NCBI RefSeq assembly: GCF_018139145.2
Contig: NC_059477.1
Span: 18,525,522 to 18,589,521, forward strand
Reading direction: 5' to 3'
DNA: 64,000 nt
Origin: Gymnogyps californianus
Lineage: Eukaryota; Chordata; Aves; Accipitriformes; Cathartidae
How positions within the stretch are numbered: the first letter of the stretch is position 1; each line of letters opens with the position of its first letter. This document shows, in pieces, positions 54,301 to 62,014 of the stretch. A program made the translations under genes and the position numbers. The notes beneath the pieces were generated by a model. That model ran no database searches, had not been told where the DNA came from, and was given only the letters and a program-made list of their open reading frames with translations.

Positions 54301-57300
54301 ACAAACATGTGCCTGACATCAGTCATGTAAGTGGGACTATTCACTTCTTTACAGTTAAGCACAGGCTGAAGTCATGGTCTGAGCAAGAACTCATTACCCT
54401 AAAAATTATGTAGCAAGAACTCTAATCTTTATCATGATTTATATTTTAGGCAGCTGAGCTGGTAACCAGTGAGTTCTTTGAACAAGGAGACAGAGAAAGA
54501 TCTGAACTCAAACTCACCCCTTCAGTAAGTTTTTATCACTTCTGAAATAGTTACTAACTTGAATAGGGTAAGAAAATATCATTGGGTTCATTCAGAAAAA
54601 CTAACTGTATTTTTTATGTAAAGAAAAATCGTGGAATAAATAAAAGCTTTGTCCAATAAGGACATGCATTTAGAGCCATATATAAAAGCTTTCCAGTCAA
54701 CTCAGTCACTTTTGCATTGAGCCCTTTTCCCCATTTGCTGTACCTATTCCCAAGGTTATTTTGTCAGTTAATTTTCTAAGCAACAGCTATTGTTTTTAAT
54801 ACACTGTATTCAAATAAAAAATCACCAGCTACTTATGGAAATCTAAATTGTCAGATTTACTTTATGCTGCAGCTGTCTGTGCTATTTGATGTATCAAATG
54901 CTGAAAATCATTTCTATAGGTATAGAATTAAATATAACACTGTGATTGAAAGGATAAATTAGTATTGAGTGGAATATAGGCAGATGGGTATAAAGTGTCA
55001 AACAAGAACCAAGAAAAAAAGTTTCATAAAGATTTTCAGTGAACAATTTGAAGAGAAAGCCTTTTCCAGGTTAAATACCTCAAAATGTTGACAAGCCATT
55101 ATCTGGAGGCAACAGGAGAAGGGTAACAGAAAGTATTCTAAAGAATTTAACTTACAAGCCATTCACAAATATGTTTATGCTTCCAAAAATCAAAAGACCA
55201 TTCCAGTGGCTCAGACTTGTTCTCACTTTGGTAATACTCACACATGAGCCTGTGATGATGTAATGAAGTTAAAAAGTTTGGAGGAAATAATGCTCAGATA
55301 CAATAAATGGCTTTTCACTTTGCATACTGTCAGAGACTGGGACATTAATGGATTTCTTCCCTATAGTAGTTCTGTGTGTACATCTCAGAAAAAATGGTAG
55401 CTCTAGTCCCGTAGAAGAGTAATCAGTCAGTCATGGTATTCACAATTCTGAGACCAAACCTAGGCCTGAATAACTGCAAGTACCATTCCATATAATACAG
55501 ATATAAGTGCCTTTCCTGCCTTGTATATAAAATTTGCAAGTGTGTTTCTCATGCTAATGAAGCATAACAGGAAGTAATTTTATTTCAACACACACATTAA
55601 TGTTACAGTCTTCAAGTAGCAATGAATTCCAGTGCAAATGGCCCAGGTCCAGCAACCTTAAGAATTATTTTAAGGTGTGTTATTACATCTATGTTTTGGA
55701 CGTACTGTAGAGTTGGTAGAAGTGCAGAGAAAGACAAAAGCCAGACTCATGGACTCATGTCTTCTGAAAATCTGCACCAAACAGCCTAGACAGGTGGGAA
55801 AGAAGAGTGTATTGCTATAAATACCTTCAGTATTTCCTCCATCATAGGAGCCCTCTCACTCTTCCCTTGGGCTCTACAGTCTGCACCAAGGAATACAGTA
55901 ATTTGTGGGCCACATGTAGGATGCTTTGAAGTCATACAGCTTGGAGGAAGATTTTCCTCTCTCTCTTTGGCCCTTCAAATAAGATTTCAAAAAATCCAGT
56001 AAACTGATGTATTAAGTGTTTTATGTTGGGAGATAAGCCCAGTAAATAATCACAAAGTTAATCAGTTCTAACAGTTGATGGCTAAAGGTCAAAATCATGT
56101 AGAGTTTTACCACATTAATGAGGAATTTTTAAACAAGATCAAATGCTGATGTATTTCATGACATATCACTATGACAAGCCACCTAAATAGGTATTGCTGC
56201 TAGTTAAATAAGAGTTGTTAGTCAGCAAGATAATGTGTTATTCTCTTATCTTATAACTCAAGGATTTTTTTCTTGCATTGTGCTTATAACAATCTGAAAA
56301 TTACAGGATTTTTCAAAATTATTTGAATAGGAAATACACAATTTTCCAAAATCAAACCCAAGATTCTCATTTAAGATCACCAAGTCCTTGAATCTTACCT
56401 CCTGGTCTTATTTAGATACACTGTATGATACCTGTGTATGTCAGAAGGAGCAGGCTACAGCTAGAAGAATTCAACCAGACATTTAATGTAATGTAATATG
56501 TATAGTCTGGAGTTTCTAGAAGGTAGAGAAGGAAAGTAAGTTTTCTCAGGAGATGTCAACCATGAGGAGATGGGCCCAGAATAAGAACAGACTTTCCACA
56601 GAAAAAGACAGAAAAATTTAAAATTTGGCATATTCAGAGAGTTAAAAAAAAAAAAAAAAAGGCATTTGGTAAATGGTGTGGATGGGCCACTAGAAGGAGG
56701 ATTAAAATCCTGTAGACAGAAAGCTGATGGACCCAAGTAATCTCAGGCAGAGTATGGAGGAAATTCACCTCACATTCAAACTCTGCAGAACTCAGTTTCT
56801 TCCATCTCCTTTCAGCCAATAATTGAGCCTCTTAAACATCAGCTTCGACCTCTATGATGTCCTCTCTGGGGGAGTGCAGTGAGCAGTGAATTAGGCTGGT
56901 TCCAGAGGAACAAACTGATAACTGCTCCCCAAATGGATCTGTTGATTCCCCACCCTTTGGATTCACAGACATGGCTGGTTCTGCAGAAAGGGTCTCTAAC
57001 TGGGAGGGAGGGAGCCAGCCCAGATCCATCACTGTTCATTTTGCTGAGCTGGAAACCCTATGTGAGAAAAGGGAAATTTCTCCTCAAAGGTATCTACATT
57101 TCTACAGGAGGTTTCTTACCAGCTCAACTCCAACTGTGGAGCATTTCTTTTACATCACAGAATTATAAAATTCAAATACATTCAGCCTACAAATTTAAAA
57201 ACAGAATTGAAAATAAACAGTTTATTTTTCATGCCAGACAAAGCAGTAGAAAGACTGCTGCAAAGATTGATTACGGTTTACAAAGTGTTCTGGTTGTGAG

Positions 57301-57476
57301 AATTTGATCATAGCTCCAAAGTGCTGGATGACGTGTCTGTAAAATACTCCAGTGCAATAAAGCATGACAGTTTTGTTCCCTTCTCAATTCAGGCCATTTT
57401 TGATCGGAACAGGAAAGATGAACTACCCAGGTTGCAGCTCGAGTGGATTGATAGCATCTGCATGCCATTGTATGAG
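3225..57476 (+). CDS. PDE11A: PDE11A, dual cAMP/cGMP phosphodiesterase 11A (partial, 14 exons; join of the exons listed below)
   Basis: PDE11A hydrolyses cAMP and cGMP to 5'-AMP and 5'-GMP, mainly in the cytosol. The family layout is GAF-A, GAF-B, then an HD-type metal-dependent catalytic domain. Fourteen plus-strand exons splice without a stop into 427 full codons preceded by one base of a split codon. They cover the end of GAF-B (exons 1-4), the linker (exon 5 and start of 6) and the catalytic domain (exons 6-14). Diagnostic motifs are [25 protein letters not shown] and [13 protein letters not shown]. The match to mammalian PDE11A as I recall it is near-identical, with scattered conservative changes, and closer than to PDE5A or PDE10A. 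Missing are the N-terminus, GAF-A and start of GAF-B upstream, and the final roughly 50 residues downstream. All introns are GT-AG except the one after exon 12, which is GC-AG. There is no frameshift or lost catalytic residue, so the gene looks functional. Confidence 0.96.
3361..5843 (+). other. PDE11A intron 1 (local)
   Basis: A 2.48-kb intron with GTAAGA donor and TTTTAG acceptor. Apart from a MIR-like fragment near 3.6 kb I see nothing specific in it. Confidence 0.85.
3555..3640 (+). repeat. MIR-like ancient SINE fragment
   Basis: TGTATGACTTTAGGCAGTTA followed by CTTAATCTGTCCATG resembles the MIR core (TGACCTTGGGCAAGT then TACTTAACCTCTCTG). It lies about 200 bp downstream of PDE11A exon 1. 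Similarity is by eye only. Confidence 0.4.
5844..5919 (+). CDS. PDE11A: PDE11A exon (local exon 2): GAF-B
   Basis: A 76-bp exon between a TTTTAG acceptor (5838-5843) and a GTAAGA donor (5920). It encodes [18 protein letters not shown] followed by NSNHQII plus the first base of a Gly codon. This is the GAF-B beta-strand region in which PDE GAF domains contact or resemble the cyclic-nucleotide pocket. Phase 0 in and phase 1 out match the neighbouring exons exactly. Confidence 0.95.
5920..7402 (+). other. PDE11A intron 2 (local)
   Basis: A 1.48-kb intron with no recognised repeat or gene. Short frames around 6212-6504 do not resemble any protein I know. Confidence 0.85.
7403..7470 (+). CDS. PDE11A: PDE11A exon (local exon 3): GAF-B with the NKFDE-like motif
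   Basis: A 68-bp exon after CTAAAG (7397-7402) and before GTAAGA (7471). Two bases complete the split Gly codon, followed by 22 codons reading [20 protein letters not shown] then FE. The segment N-R ... F ... D-Q sits where cGMP-binding GAF domains carry the NKxnFx3DE signature. Lys is replaced by Arg and the final Glu by Gln; I recall the same variant in mammalian PDE11A, so it is family-typical rather than a defect here. Confidence 0.95.
7471..7845 (+). other. PDE11A intron 3 (local)
   Basis: A 375-bp intron with GTAAGA donor and a long T-rich tract before its acceptor. It holds nothing else. Confidence 0.9.
7846..7938 (+). CDS. PDE11A: PDE11A exon (local exon 4): end of GAF-B
   Basis: A 93-bp, phase 0-0 exon of 31 codons following a long pyrimidine tract and TTTTAG (7840-7845), with donor GTATGT at 7939. 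It encodes [18 protein letters not shown] followed by [13 protein letters not shown]. This is the last GAF-B strand and the start of the long connecting helix to the catalytic domain. The 375-bp intron before it makes exons 3 and 4 a tight pair. Confidence 0.95.
7939..10879 (+). other. PDE11A intron 4 (local)
   Basis: A 2.94-kb AT-rich intron. A small GC-richer patch at 10180-10330 gives overlapping frames on both strands with no recognisable product. Confidence 0.85.
10880..10930 (+). CDS. PDE11A: PDE11A exon (local exon 5): GAF-B to catalytic-domain linker
   Basis: The smallest exon seen, 51 bp and 17 codons ([17 protein letters not shown]), in phase 0-0. The acceptor is GGGCAG (10874-10879) and the donor GTAAGG (10931). 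It encodes part of the helical linker between GAF-B and the catalytic domain. The Arg in DRFK is Lys in mammalian PDE11A as I recall it, a conservative change. Because it is 51 bp in phase 0-0, skipping would keep the frame and simply delete 17 linker residues. Confidence 0.94.
13702..13733 (+). repeat. 16-bp tandem duplication
   Basis: AAATTCACAAATATAC is followed directly by AAATTCACAAATACAC. The two copies differ at one base, a local duplication in intron DNA. Confidence 0.85.
19188..19264 (+). repeat. MIR-like ancient SINE fragment
   Basis: TTTTGGTTTCCCATCTGCAA, then AGAGGGGACAGAAATATTAA and ACATCTCTGTGA, follows the order of the MIR 3' half (CAGTTTCCTCATCTGTAAAA, GGGGATAATAAT, CTCATAGGG). 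It is diverged and was assigned by eye. Confidence 0.45.
24625..24646 (+). repeat. (CCTTC)n simple repeat
   Basis: Four CCTTC units in a pyrimidine-rich stretch of the large intron. Confidence 0.85.
26464..26548 (+). mobile_element. CR1 3'-end fragment (short, diverged)
   Basis: About 85 bp matches the 3' UTR and tail of CR1: a GAGCAGGGGCGTTGGACTGG core, then CTGGTCTCAAGAGCTCC, and a terminal TGATTCTGTGATTCTG, the duplicated octamer typical of CR1 3' ends. It is more diverged than the copy at 29.15 kb and appears to belong to another subfamily. Confidence 0.8.
27764..27840 (-). repeat. MIR-like ancient SINE fragment
   Basis: GGTAAAACTGAAGTACAGAG, then AGTTTAAG, CACAGCAAAGTAGGATTTCA and a TCCAGTGTTTTCTGTC tail resemble the antisense strand of MIR elements (canonical antisense order: AAACTGAGGCACAGAGAGGT, then a CACAGC...GGGATT segment). 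It is strongly diverged, as expected of a SINE shared across amniotes. Confidence 0.5.
29151..29669 (+). pseudogene. Residual CR1 ORF2 fragment (reverse transcriptase C-terminal region)
   Basis: This is the 172-codon open remainder of the CR1 polyprotein, listed separately because it is the longest open frame in the window. Internally it reads in the same frame as the element's reverse transcriptase. A start codon is absent by truncation; the conventional frame passes through GTG at 29178 rather than starting there. It has no identified host function. Confidence 0.85.
29151..29750 (+). mobile_element. CR1 LINE, 5'-truncated, with intact ORF2 C-terminus
   Basis: CR1 is the dominant non-LTR retrotransposon of birds and reptiles. 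It copies by target-primed reverse transcription and usually leaves 5'-truncated copies. Here an uninterrupted frame (29151-29669) encodes the end of the reverse transcriptase and C-terminal region. It contains [41 protein letters not shown] and LSYEDRL, and stops at the family's natural end NLV-TAG. A short 3' UTR follows, ending in the CR1 signature CCAACCCAAACCATTCTATGAT. No frameshift or early stop was seen, so the copy is relatively young, but it lacks the 5' UTR, ORF1, the endonuclease and most of the reverse transcriptase and cannot move by itself. It sits in the sense orientation in the 22.6-kb PDE11A intron. Confidence 0.93.
31858..31876 (+). repeat. (TTTC)n simple repeat
   Basis: Nearly five perfect TTTC units in the 22.6-kb intron: a short microsatellite. 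Confidence 0.85.
33540..33686 (+). CDS. PDE11A: PDE11A exon (local exon 6): start of the catalytic domain
   Basis: A 147-bp, phase 0-0 exon of 49 codons after TTTCAG (33534-33539) and before GTAACC (33687), a weaker donor. It reads [20 protein letters not shown] followed by [20 protein letters not shown] and VQKFKIDYE. This is the first helical part of the HD-type phosphodiesterase fold. It lies 22.6 kb after exon 5, the largest gap in the window, but is contiguous with it in the protein. SELGIDD has Gly where mammals have Ala, from memory. Confidence 0.96.
33687..33791 (+). other. PDE11A intron 6 (local), only 105 bp
   Basis: A very short GT-AG intron. Read through in frame from exon 6 it adds 23 codons and reaches TAG at 33756-33758, so retention would truncate the protein ahead of HNWRHA. 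Confidence 0.92.
33792..33899 (+). CDS. PDE11A: PDE11A exon (local exon 7): catalytic HNWRHA motif
   Basis: A 108-bp exon of 36 codons, phase 0-0, after TTTCAG (33786-33791) and before GTAAGT (33900). It encodes [18 protein letters not shown] then [18 protein letters not shown]. The first His (33846-33848) corresponds to the proton-donating His of class I phosphodiesterases. The second His (33858-33860) is the first metal ligand. Both are intact. Confidence 0.96.
36131..36172 (+). repeat. MIR-like ancient SINE fragment (short)
   Basis: TAGTCTGTGCCTTGTTTTTT, then CACTTGCAAAAAGGGGAAAA, resembles the MIR segment CTCTGTGCCTCAGTTTCCTC followed by ATCTGTAAAATGGGG. It is short and tentative. Confidence 0.35.
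38274..38325 (+). mobile_element. Possible endogenous retroviral LTR fragment (5' end only)
   Basis: TGTCGTGGTTTAACCCCAGC followed by an AACTAAGCACCA-like stretch resembles, from memory, the first bases of a widespread avian endogenous retroviral LTR. Similarity fades after about 50 bp. No primer-binding site, gag, pol or env sequence and no partner LTR are visible, so at most this is a truncated solo-LTR remnant. The assignment rests on recalled sequence only. Confidence 0.45.
39167..39276 (+). CDS. PDE11A: PDE11A exon (local exon 8): catalytic [10 protein letters not shown] motif
   Basis: A 110-bp exon after CTCTCAG (39160-39166) and before GTAAGT (39277). It encodes [18 protein letters not shown], then [18 protein letters not shown] and two bases of a Lys codon. 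His 39233-39235 and Asp 39236-39238 are the HD metal ligands of the family. The differences from mammals that I recall (Asp/Glu, Val/Ile, Val/Leu) are conservative. An AG five bases into the exon could in principle be an alternative acceptor but would shift the frame. Confidence 0.96.
39277..42218 (+). other. PDE11A intron 8 (local)
   Basis: A 2.94-kb intron with no recognised repeat or gene. GC-richer DNA at 39.77-39.97 kb is open on both strands without resembling a protein. Confidence 0.85.
42219..42309 (+). CDS. PDE11A: PDE11A exon (local exon 9): catalytic LEHHHFNHA segment
   Basis: A 91-bp exon after TTTCAG (42213-42218) and before GTACAA (42310), a weak donor. The first base completes the split Lys codon. 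Thirty codons follow, reading [16 protein letters not shown] then [21 protein letters not shown] is the conserved class I phosphodiesterase segment lining the active-site pocket. Confidence 0.96.
42310..45431 (+). other. PDE11A intron 9 (local)
   Basis: A 3.12-kb AT-rich intron. Nothing specific was recognised. Confidence 0.85.
45432..45532 (+). CDS. PDE11A: PDE11A exon (local exon 10): catalytic domain
   Basis: A 101-bp exon after TTATAG (45426-45431) and before GTAAGT (45533). It encodes [18 protein letters not shown], then [15 protein letters not shown] and two bases of a Glu codon. The [10 protein letters not shown] stretch is a hallmark of the PDE2/5/6/10/11 catalytic core. Asp in SSKDYS is Glu in mammals as I recall. 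Confidence 0.96.
48351..48423 (+). repeat. ~36-bp imperfect tandem duplication
   Basis: ATCATTACCAAATTTTATAT plus TGGGTACTGAAATTCA (48351-48386) is followed by ATCATTACAAATTTTACATT plus ACTGGGCACTGAAATAC (48387-48423). The copies are about 85% alike, so the duplication is not recent. It lies in the intron between exons 10 and 11. Confidence 0.8.
49106..49160 (+). repeat. MIR-like ancient SINE fragment
   Basis: TGTTGGGTCACTCTGGGCAA, then GTTGCTCCATATTTTTGTAC and CTCAACTTCG, matches the MIR core pattern GTGACCTTGGGCAAGTCACT, then CTCTGTGCCTCAGTTTC, with scattered changes. It lies about 0.7 kb before PDE11A exon 11. Confidence 0.45.
49886..49963 (+). CDS. PDE11A: PDE11A exon (local exon 11): catalytic domain
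   Basis: A 78-bp exon after TTGCAG (49880-49885) and before GTGAGC (49964). One base completes Glu. Twenty-five codons follow ([18 protein letters not shown], then KNHREIF) and two bases open an Arg codon. The Gly in KGGYD replaces the Glu I recall in mammals and lies in a surface loop. Confidence 0.95.
49964..51362 (+). other. PDE11A intron 11 (local)
   Basis: A 1.40-kb intron with a pyrimidine-rich segment at 50.15-50.40 kb. No gene or known repeat was recognised. Confidence 0.85.
51363..51426 (+). CDS. PDE11A: PDE11A exon (local exon 12): third metal-ligand Asp; GC donor
   Basis: A 64-bp exon after TTTCAG (51357-51362). One base completes Arg, then 21 codons read [20 protein letters not shown] and Gln. 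Asp 51385-51387 in TACDL is the remaining conserved metal ligand. The exon must end at CAG 51424-51426, because the next exon resumes in phase 0. The intron therefore starts GCAAGT, a GC-AG intron. The nearest GT, at 51431, would add four bases and break the frame. Confidence 0.95.
51427..54449 (+). other. PDE11A intron 12 (local), GC-AG type
   Basis: A 3.02-kb intron starting GCAAGT and ending TTTTAG. Apart from its donor it is unremarkable, and no repeat family was recognised. Confidence 0.88.
54450..54524 (+). CDS. PDE11A: PDE11A exon (local exon 13): catalytic domain, C-terminal helices
   Basis: A 75-bp, phase 0-0 exon of 25 codons after TTTTAG (54444-54449) and before GTAAGT (54525). 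It reads [18 protein letters not shown] followed by ELKLTPS. This is the variable helix and loop between the last metal ligand and the invariant-Gln helix. The Ser in RERSELK is Leu in mammals as I remember it, the least conservative change noticed. Confidence 0.95.
54525..57392 (+). other. PDE11A intron 13 (local)
   Basis: A 2.87-kb intron with a run of 18 A near 56645. Overlapping frames on both strands at 56.83-57.31 kb do not resemble known proteins. Confidence 0.85.
57393..57476 (+). CDS. PDE11A: PDE11A exon (local exon 14): invariant Gln, last confirmed exon
   Basis: An 84-bp, phase 0-0 exon of 28 codons after ATTCAG (57387-57392) and before GTAATT (57477). It reads [18 protein letters not shown] followed by [10 protein letters not shown]. 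The Gln at 57435-57437 is the family's invariant purine-binding glutamine. In known PDE11A a further exon encodes the last helices and tail (beginning ALVKVN, as I recall). I could not find that sequence before position 64000, so the normal 3' end is probably outside the window. Confidence 0.95.
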
Positions 57477-58156
57477 GTAATTTTTACTTACTGCTCCTGT
57501 AGAGTCCAGAGAAGATTGTTCTTGCCTCTCTAGGGAAAAAGAGTTAGCTTACAGTGCAGCCTTGAAGGCTATTTGAACTCTTATCTTCCTTTGACTTTAC
57601 CAAAAGTCTGAATTCTATGCAGAAATCTTCAGATTCCCTGAAGGTCATATCTGTAAACATAATTCCTCTCCAAGTTATAAAAGCTGATAGGGCAACTGTT
57701 TATTTTCTTATGTTTGAGACAAACTGATTCTCATCATGGCAAGGTGTGGAGTGCTCTGCAGAGAGGTGCCAGAGGGACAGCCTCATTAGGTGCTGCTGTC
57801 AAACCTGTCCGAATATGTGTGACCCAAAGGGAAGCTCAAGGCTGAGCCTTTGCACTCCCTTCTGGCTCCTTTCCAAACTGTTAAGGGGCACTGTAGGCCA
57901 AGCCTTTAAGGTCAGTGACAAACGATTTGTGGTTTAACCTGTGTGCTGTTTAACTTGGAGTTTACTCTTTTAATCATGCTTCTACACAGACTGTGTGGAT
58001 GCTTGGTATAAGGTGTATAAGCTCTCAAGTACTACTTTATTAAGGCTATAGATGACCAGAATAATGCTTCTCTCTTTTTGGATTAAACCAGCTTCAGAAT
58101 TTGACTTGCGTAACATAAGCTTCACCATTTTAACTTTTTCTTTCTTATCTGTATAG

Positions 58157-58204
58157 AAAGCAGAGCTACACGAGCAGGATGATAAATGGAAAATAACACT
58201 ATAG
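58157..58204 (+). CDS. Candidate alternative terminal exon of PDE11A
   Basis: A strong pyrimidine tract (58122-58154) with TATAG ends at 58156, 681 bp after exon 14. Splicing exon 14 (phase 0) to this site adds fifteen codons, KAELHEQDDKWKITL, then TAG at 58202-58204. A possible branch site TTAAC lies at 58130-58134. AATAAA hexamers occur at 58787 and 59034, so a 3' UTR of about 0.6-0.9 kb is conceivable. The tail does not resemble the normal PDE11A C-terminus and would remove its last catalytic helices. It could equally be a cryptic acceptor with a chance 15-codon frame. No transcript evidence is available here. Confidence 0.3.
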   Translation, partial: KAELHEQDDKWKITL

Positions 58205-58786
58205 AAACTTAACCATCAATAACTGTGTCAGCCAGTCTTCCTCCTACTCACTGAAACCACACAGACCGCCTTATGCCACTAAAGACTGCCAGTTTGGCCA
58301 CTGATATCTGAGAAAACATTGGGATGGTCTCACTAGGCATTTTTGGGGAACAGCAACAAGTTCTCTCTGTTACCACTGCACCCTAAACTGCCTCACATCT
58401 CCAAGCAATGAATGGGTCAGTGATGATACAAAGCCAAGAGCTGGGAAGCAGGTACCAGCTCCCATGTTAACATTAAACTGATGAACTTGTGCCTGAACAT
58501 AGCTTCCCTACACACAAACAAAAATGGATTGGCAGTTCCTTTTCATTTCATAGACCAGGTATGTCACCAATAGCATATGAGGTAAGAAGGATGATGTGCT
58601 TCCTCTGCCCACTATACCTTGTGGCATCTGAGGCTGCCACTGTGGCAATAATGAAGTGACTGCCCAGCAGCAAAGGCAACTCCTGTTGTGTGACGCGGAC
58701 AACATGTGCTTGTGTAAACAGCGAGGTGGGCTACTGCTTTGCCAGTAGATCCTGTCCCTTTCTTCAGTCAGTCTTTGTCATGATGA

Positions 58787-58792
58787 AATAAA
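58787..58792 (+). terminator. AATAAA hexamer, possible polyadenylation signal
   Basis: The hexamer AATAAA lies about 580 bp after the candidate terminal exon, with no clear GT-rich element just downstream. A second copy is at 59034-59039. Such hexamers are common in AT-rich introns, so this matters only if the candidate terminal exon is used. Confidence 0.15.
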
Positions 58793-61700
58793 CTCAAGCT
58801 ATGGCTTTCAAACAATTAAGGCAAAGCAAGCACAGAAGAAGAATATAAACCTGTATTTTTTTTAAATACCAAGATCATTTTGGACAATATGGGGGGTACA
58901 GGGTGAGAACTGACCTTGGATGAAAACTCTTTAAAAATAATGTTCCTTTCAATATAATAGTTCATATTACACTAGAATGTGTATTATACCAGAATTCATG
59001 ATTTGTAATAGCATCTGTAATCCAAAAATGTACAATAAAGCAGGAAGAGCTGATAATCAGCTCATCCTCTGCATGAGAAGACTACATCCGAGCACTAAAG
59101 CTCTGGTTAGTTAGCTCCATCTTAGCAGGAGATCTCTGGGGAATATATTCACATCTGATTTCCCTGCTTTCTGCTGTTGTTGCATCATGCTGTGCAGCTA
59201 TTAGCCTGCTGCTCAACAACTTAAAAAAGAGACGCCATCAACCCTAGAAGTCATTGCAGCACCAGCCTTAGGGATAAACAGAAAACTTGATGTCATAGTA
59301 TCACACTGCAGGAGATTCTCTCTTCAATGTGGAGCCAAGTTTTAATTTTCATATCCAGCTTAATCAAACCTTAATACACATATCACATCAGCAGCATATT
59401 CACGCATTGTAAATCCTCTGTTTAGGGCTGGCTGAACACTACAACTATGGTCAAGTCCTAGATTTCTTTTTTTTTCTTTCCAAATACATTCTTTAAAATT
59501 CTAGCCATTCTAAGACATTGTAGGGACTGCATGTGGGGAGAGAATGGGTTACATCATTACAAATGCGACAAAAGAGGCGGAGTGGCAGCTGACAAATTAG
59601 TAAAATCTTAGCAGTACTTATATAGCTCACTAGCATACTGCTTATAAAAACTGTATGTTTGAAATAAACATTTGACACTCATTTTGATACCAAAATTACA
59701 ACATTAAACCATAGAGAACAAAATCAAGGCTTTTGCATGTAGTTTTTTTCCATGCTAGTGATTAGAAGTCCTGAATCCGTGTGGGCAGATCCTAGCATCC
59801 AGAGCCCTGAAGGGAACTCTGCAGGGAATGTGTGCGTCCATACCAACGCAGTTGCTACAGCAGGACCTAATGCTGTGCTCTGTGTTATTTGACACCCGCA
59901 CAGTAGAGATGGTCCCAGCAACCAGTGAATGCTGGCAACTCCCATTAAAGTCAGACAGATCAGCAGAGCCCCCTGAAATTTTCTTTGCTCAAAGTAGTTC
60001 CCAAGAATAGGCTATTGTTGGCAGCTGCGGATGTCTGAAGTATGCAATACAGAAGGAACTTCACAGCCCAAACTTCCAGGAGTGGCCTGACTCCGCCACC
60101 CCAGTGCCACTGACAGTACTATAACAAACCATATCTCCTCCACAGTCCAAGCTAGGCTACATACTAGAGTGCCCATGAGGAATGTTTCATACTTAGTACA
60201 TAAACTTCACAGAGCATTTTAGAGAGTTGTGGCCTTCCTAGCCTTATTTTTTTTTTCCTCCGTTCTGAAACATTCTTTGGGACTTGATCAGTCTTCTGGG
60301 GAGATTTGGCTCTACCTCCTCCTTATGCATCTGCTCTGCTTTCTGCATTTCCTTAAGGTAGCTCAAGACAACCCACTTTGAGGTGCAGGTCTTCTCCCAA
60401 GTAAAGGATAATGAAGTCTCCATTACTGGGGGGATGTGTATCATATCCCTCTGCTTACCCGGCTAGAACTGTTTCCTAAGTTTGGCCCCTTTTTGTGAGA
60501 AGGCTTACAAGCAACTGGCAAATTGTCAAGATCTGTGCAACTTCCATTAGCAAACCTGTTTGACTGCCTCTTGGAATGCCCGTTGGACCCAGAAGAAAGA
60601 AGGTCAAAGATACACAAAATGTGCTACAGCATAAGCTAACATGGAGCTTGAAGCTGAATATAGGTATATAATGATAGCTGGGGATATTAAAAAAAAAATA
60701 AAAATCAGGAATTATGCATAGCTAGATTTCCCATATCCAAGTGTCTAAATCCAAAACCTTTTAGTGTTTTCTCTGTAAGCCTGACTGTGCTCTTGGCATA
60801 AGGTAAGCCATGGCTCTGCTCCCTTGCTCTCTTCCATATCTGCTGCTCGTTGTGGGAATCAAGCCACCTCCAATTTCAAAATACCTTAGTAATCAAAGCT
60901 GTTTCCTTCACACTGTGGATCAAAGGTTTGTGAAGATAAAAGCTTCCCAATTTTTTGTTCACTGCTTTTTATTACACTTGAGACATTATAATTTTATTGA
61001 ATTTACTTTTTTGTTACTGTAGCAATCACTAATCAGAGTATTTTTATGTGACAGTGGAGTTTTTGCCTTGAGTAGCAGAACAGCCATCCATTTGCTCCGA
61101 ATCTCTGATTTTAGGGGCTTTAGTTACGCTTTACTGCTTCACGTTTGCTCTTCATTCAAAAATGCCAGCAAGAAAAGCATTCATCAGTAGAGATGAGAAA
61201 CAAGCATATTAGAATAATAATTTATAAGGAAAAATGCATTTTTTTGGAACTGTAGAGCATTTCAGATCTACTAATGTAGCTTCAGTATGAAGTAATCATC
61301 CCTTTTTTTTGTTAGAATACTCTATAAAGGGGAAGCACATGCAACTAAAGCAGAAAATCTAAGACATCCCACTGAAAAAAAAGCACTATGGCTACACTGA
61401 CAGCTGCATTCACCACACGGAGAAAGTATTCTGTACCTATTTGGACATACATGTTTGTGTAACAGGAAACAGAATTTTGATCATGAAGGCAAATTACCTC
61501 TCTGACCCTCCAGTAAAGAGATGCGAAGAGTTTCAACACTAACAGATTTCTCTCCTGGACTCTCTGGTTTGTGTATACGAAAGACAGGACCAGTCACAGA
61601 TTTTTCCCAACTCAGATTAGATTTCCCTGTGGGGAGCAGACAGAGTGGGAGAGTGAAGATCTTATTCTTTTTAATCATTATTTTTCTCACAAACAACATC

Positions 61701-61990
61701 AAAGCTTCAGCGATTCACATCAAACAAAAGATGATGCTAACAGAAGCCCAGCTCTGTTCACAGCATTGTTAGGCAGAGACAGTAACACTATGAATAGCAG
61801 GGCCAAAGGCCATGCACTCTGCTTCTGGGCAGATAAATACATAGTCAGGTAGTCAGTGACAATGACAGCAGCTATTTAAATTTAAGGGAGATGTCTTTGT
61901 GGAAGATAAAGAAGCTCAAGCTTTTACAACTTATGCGTGCCTGAGATTGCCCTGCTCACCTCTACCTTGGTGCTCCATTGAACTGCTCCA

Positions 61991-62014
61991 TTTTAGTGCT
62001 ATTTTTAGTGCTAT
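61991..62014 (+). repeat. 12-bp exact tandem duplication
   Basis: TTTTAGTGCTAT occurs twice in direct succession in the region downstream of exon 14. Confidence 0.8.

Noticed and set aside
56879..57307. 142-codon plus-strand frame just before exon 14
   Set aside because: It ends before the exon, overlaps minus-strand frames, and matches nothing in PDE11A or any family I recognise.
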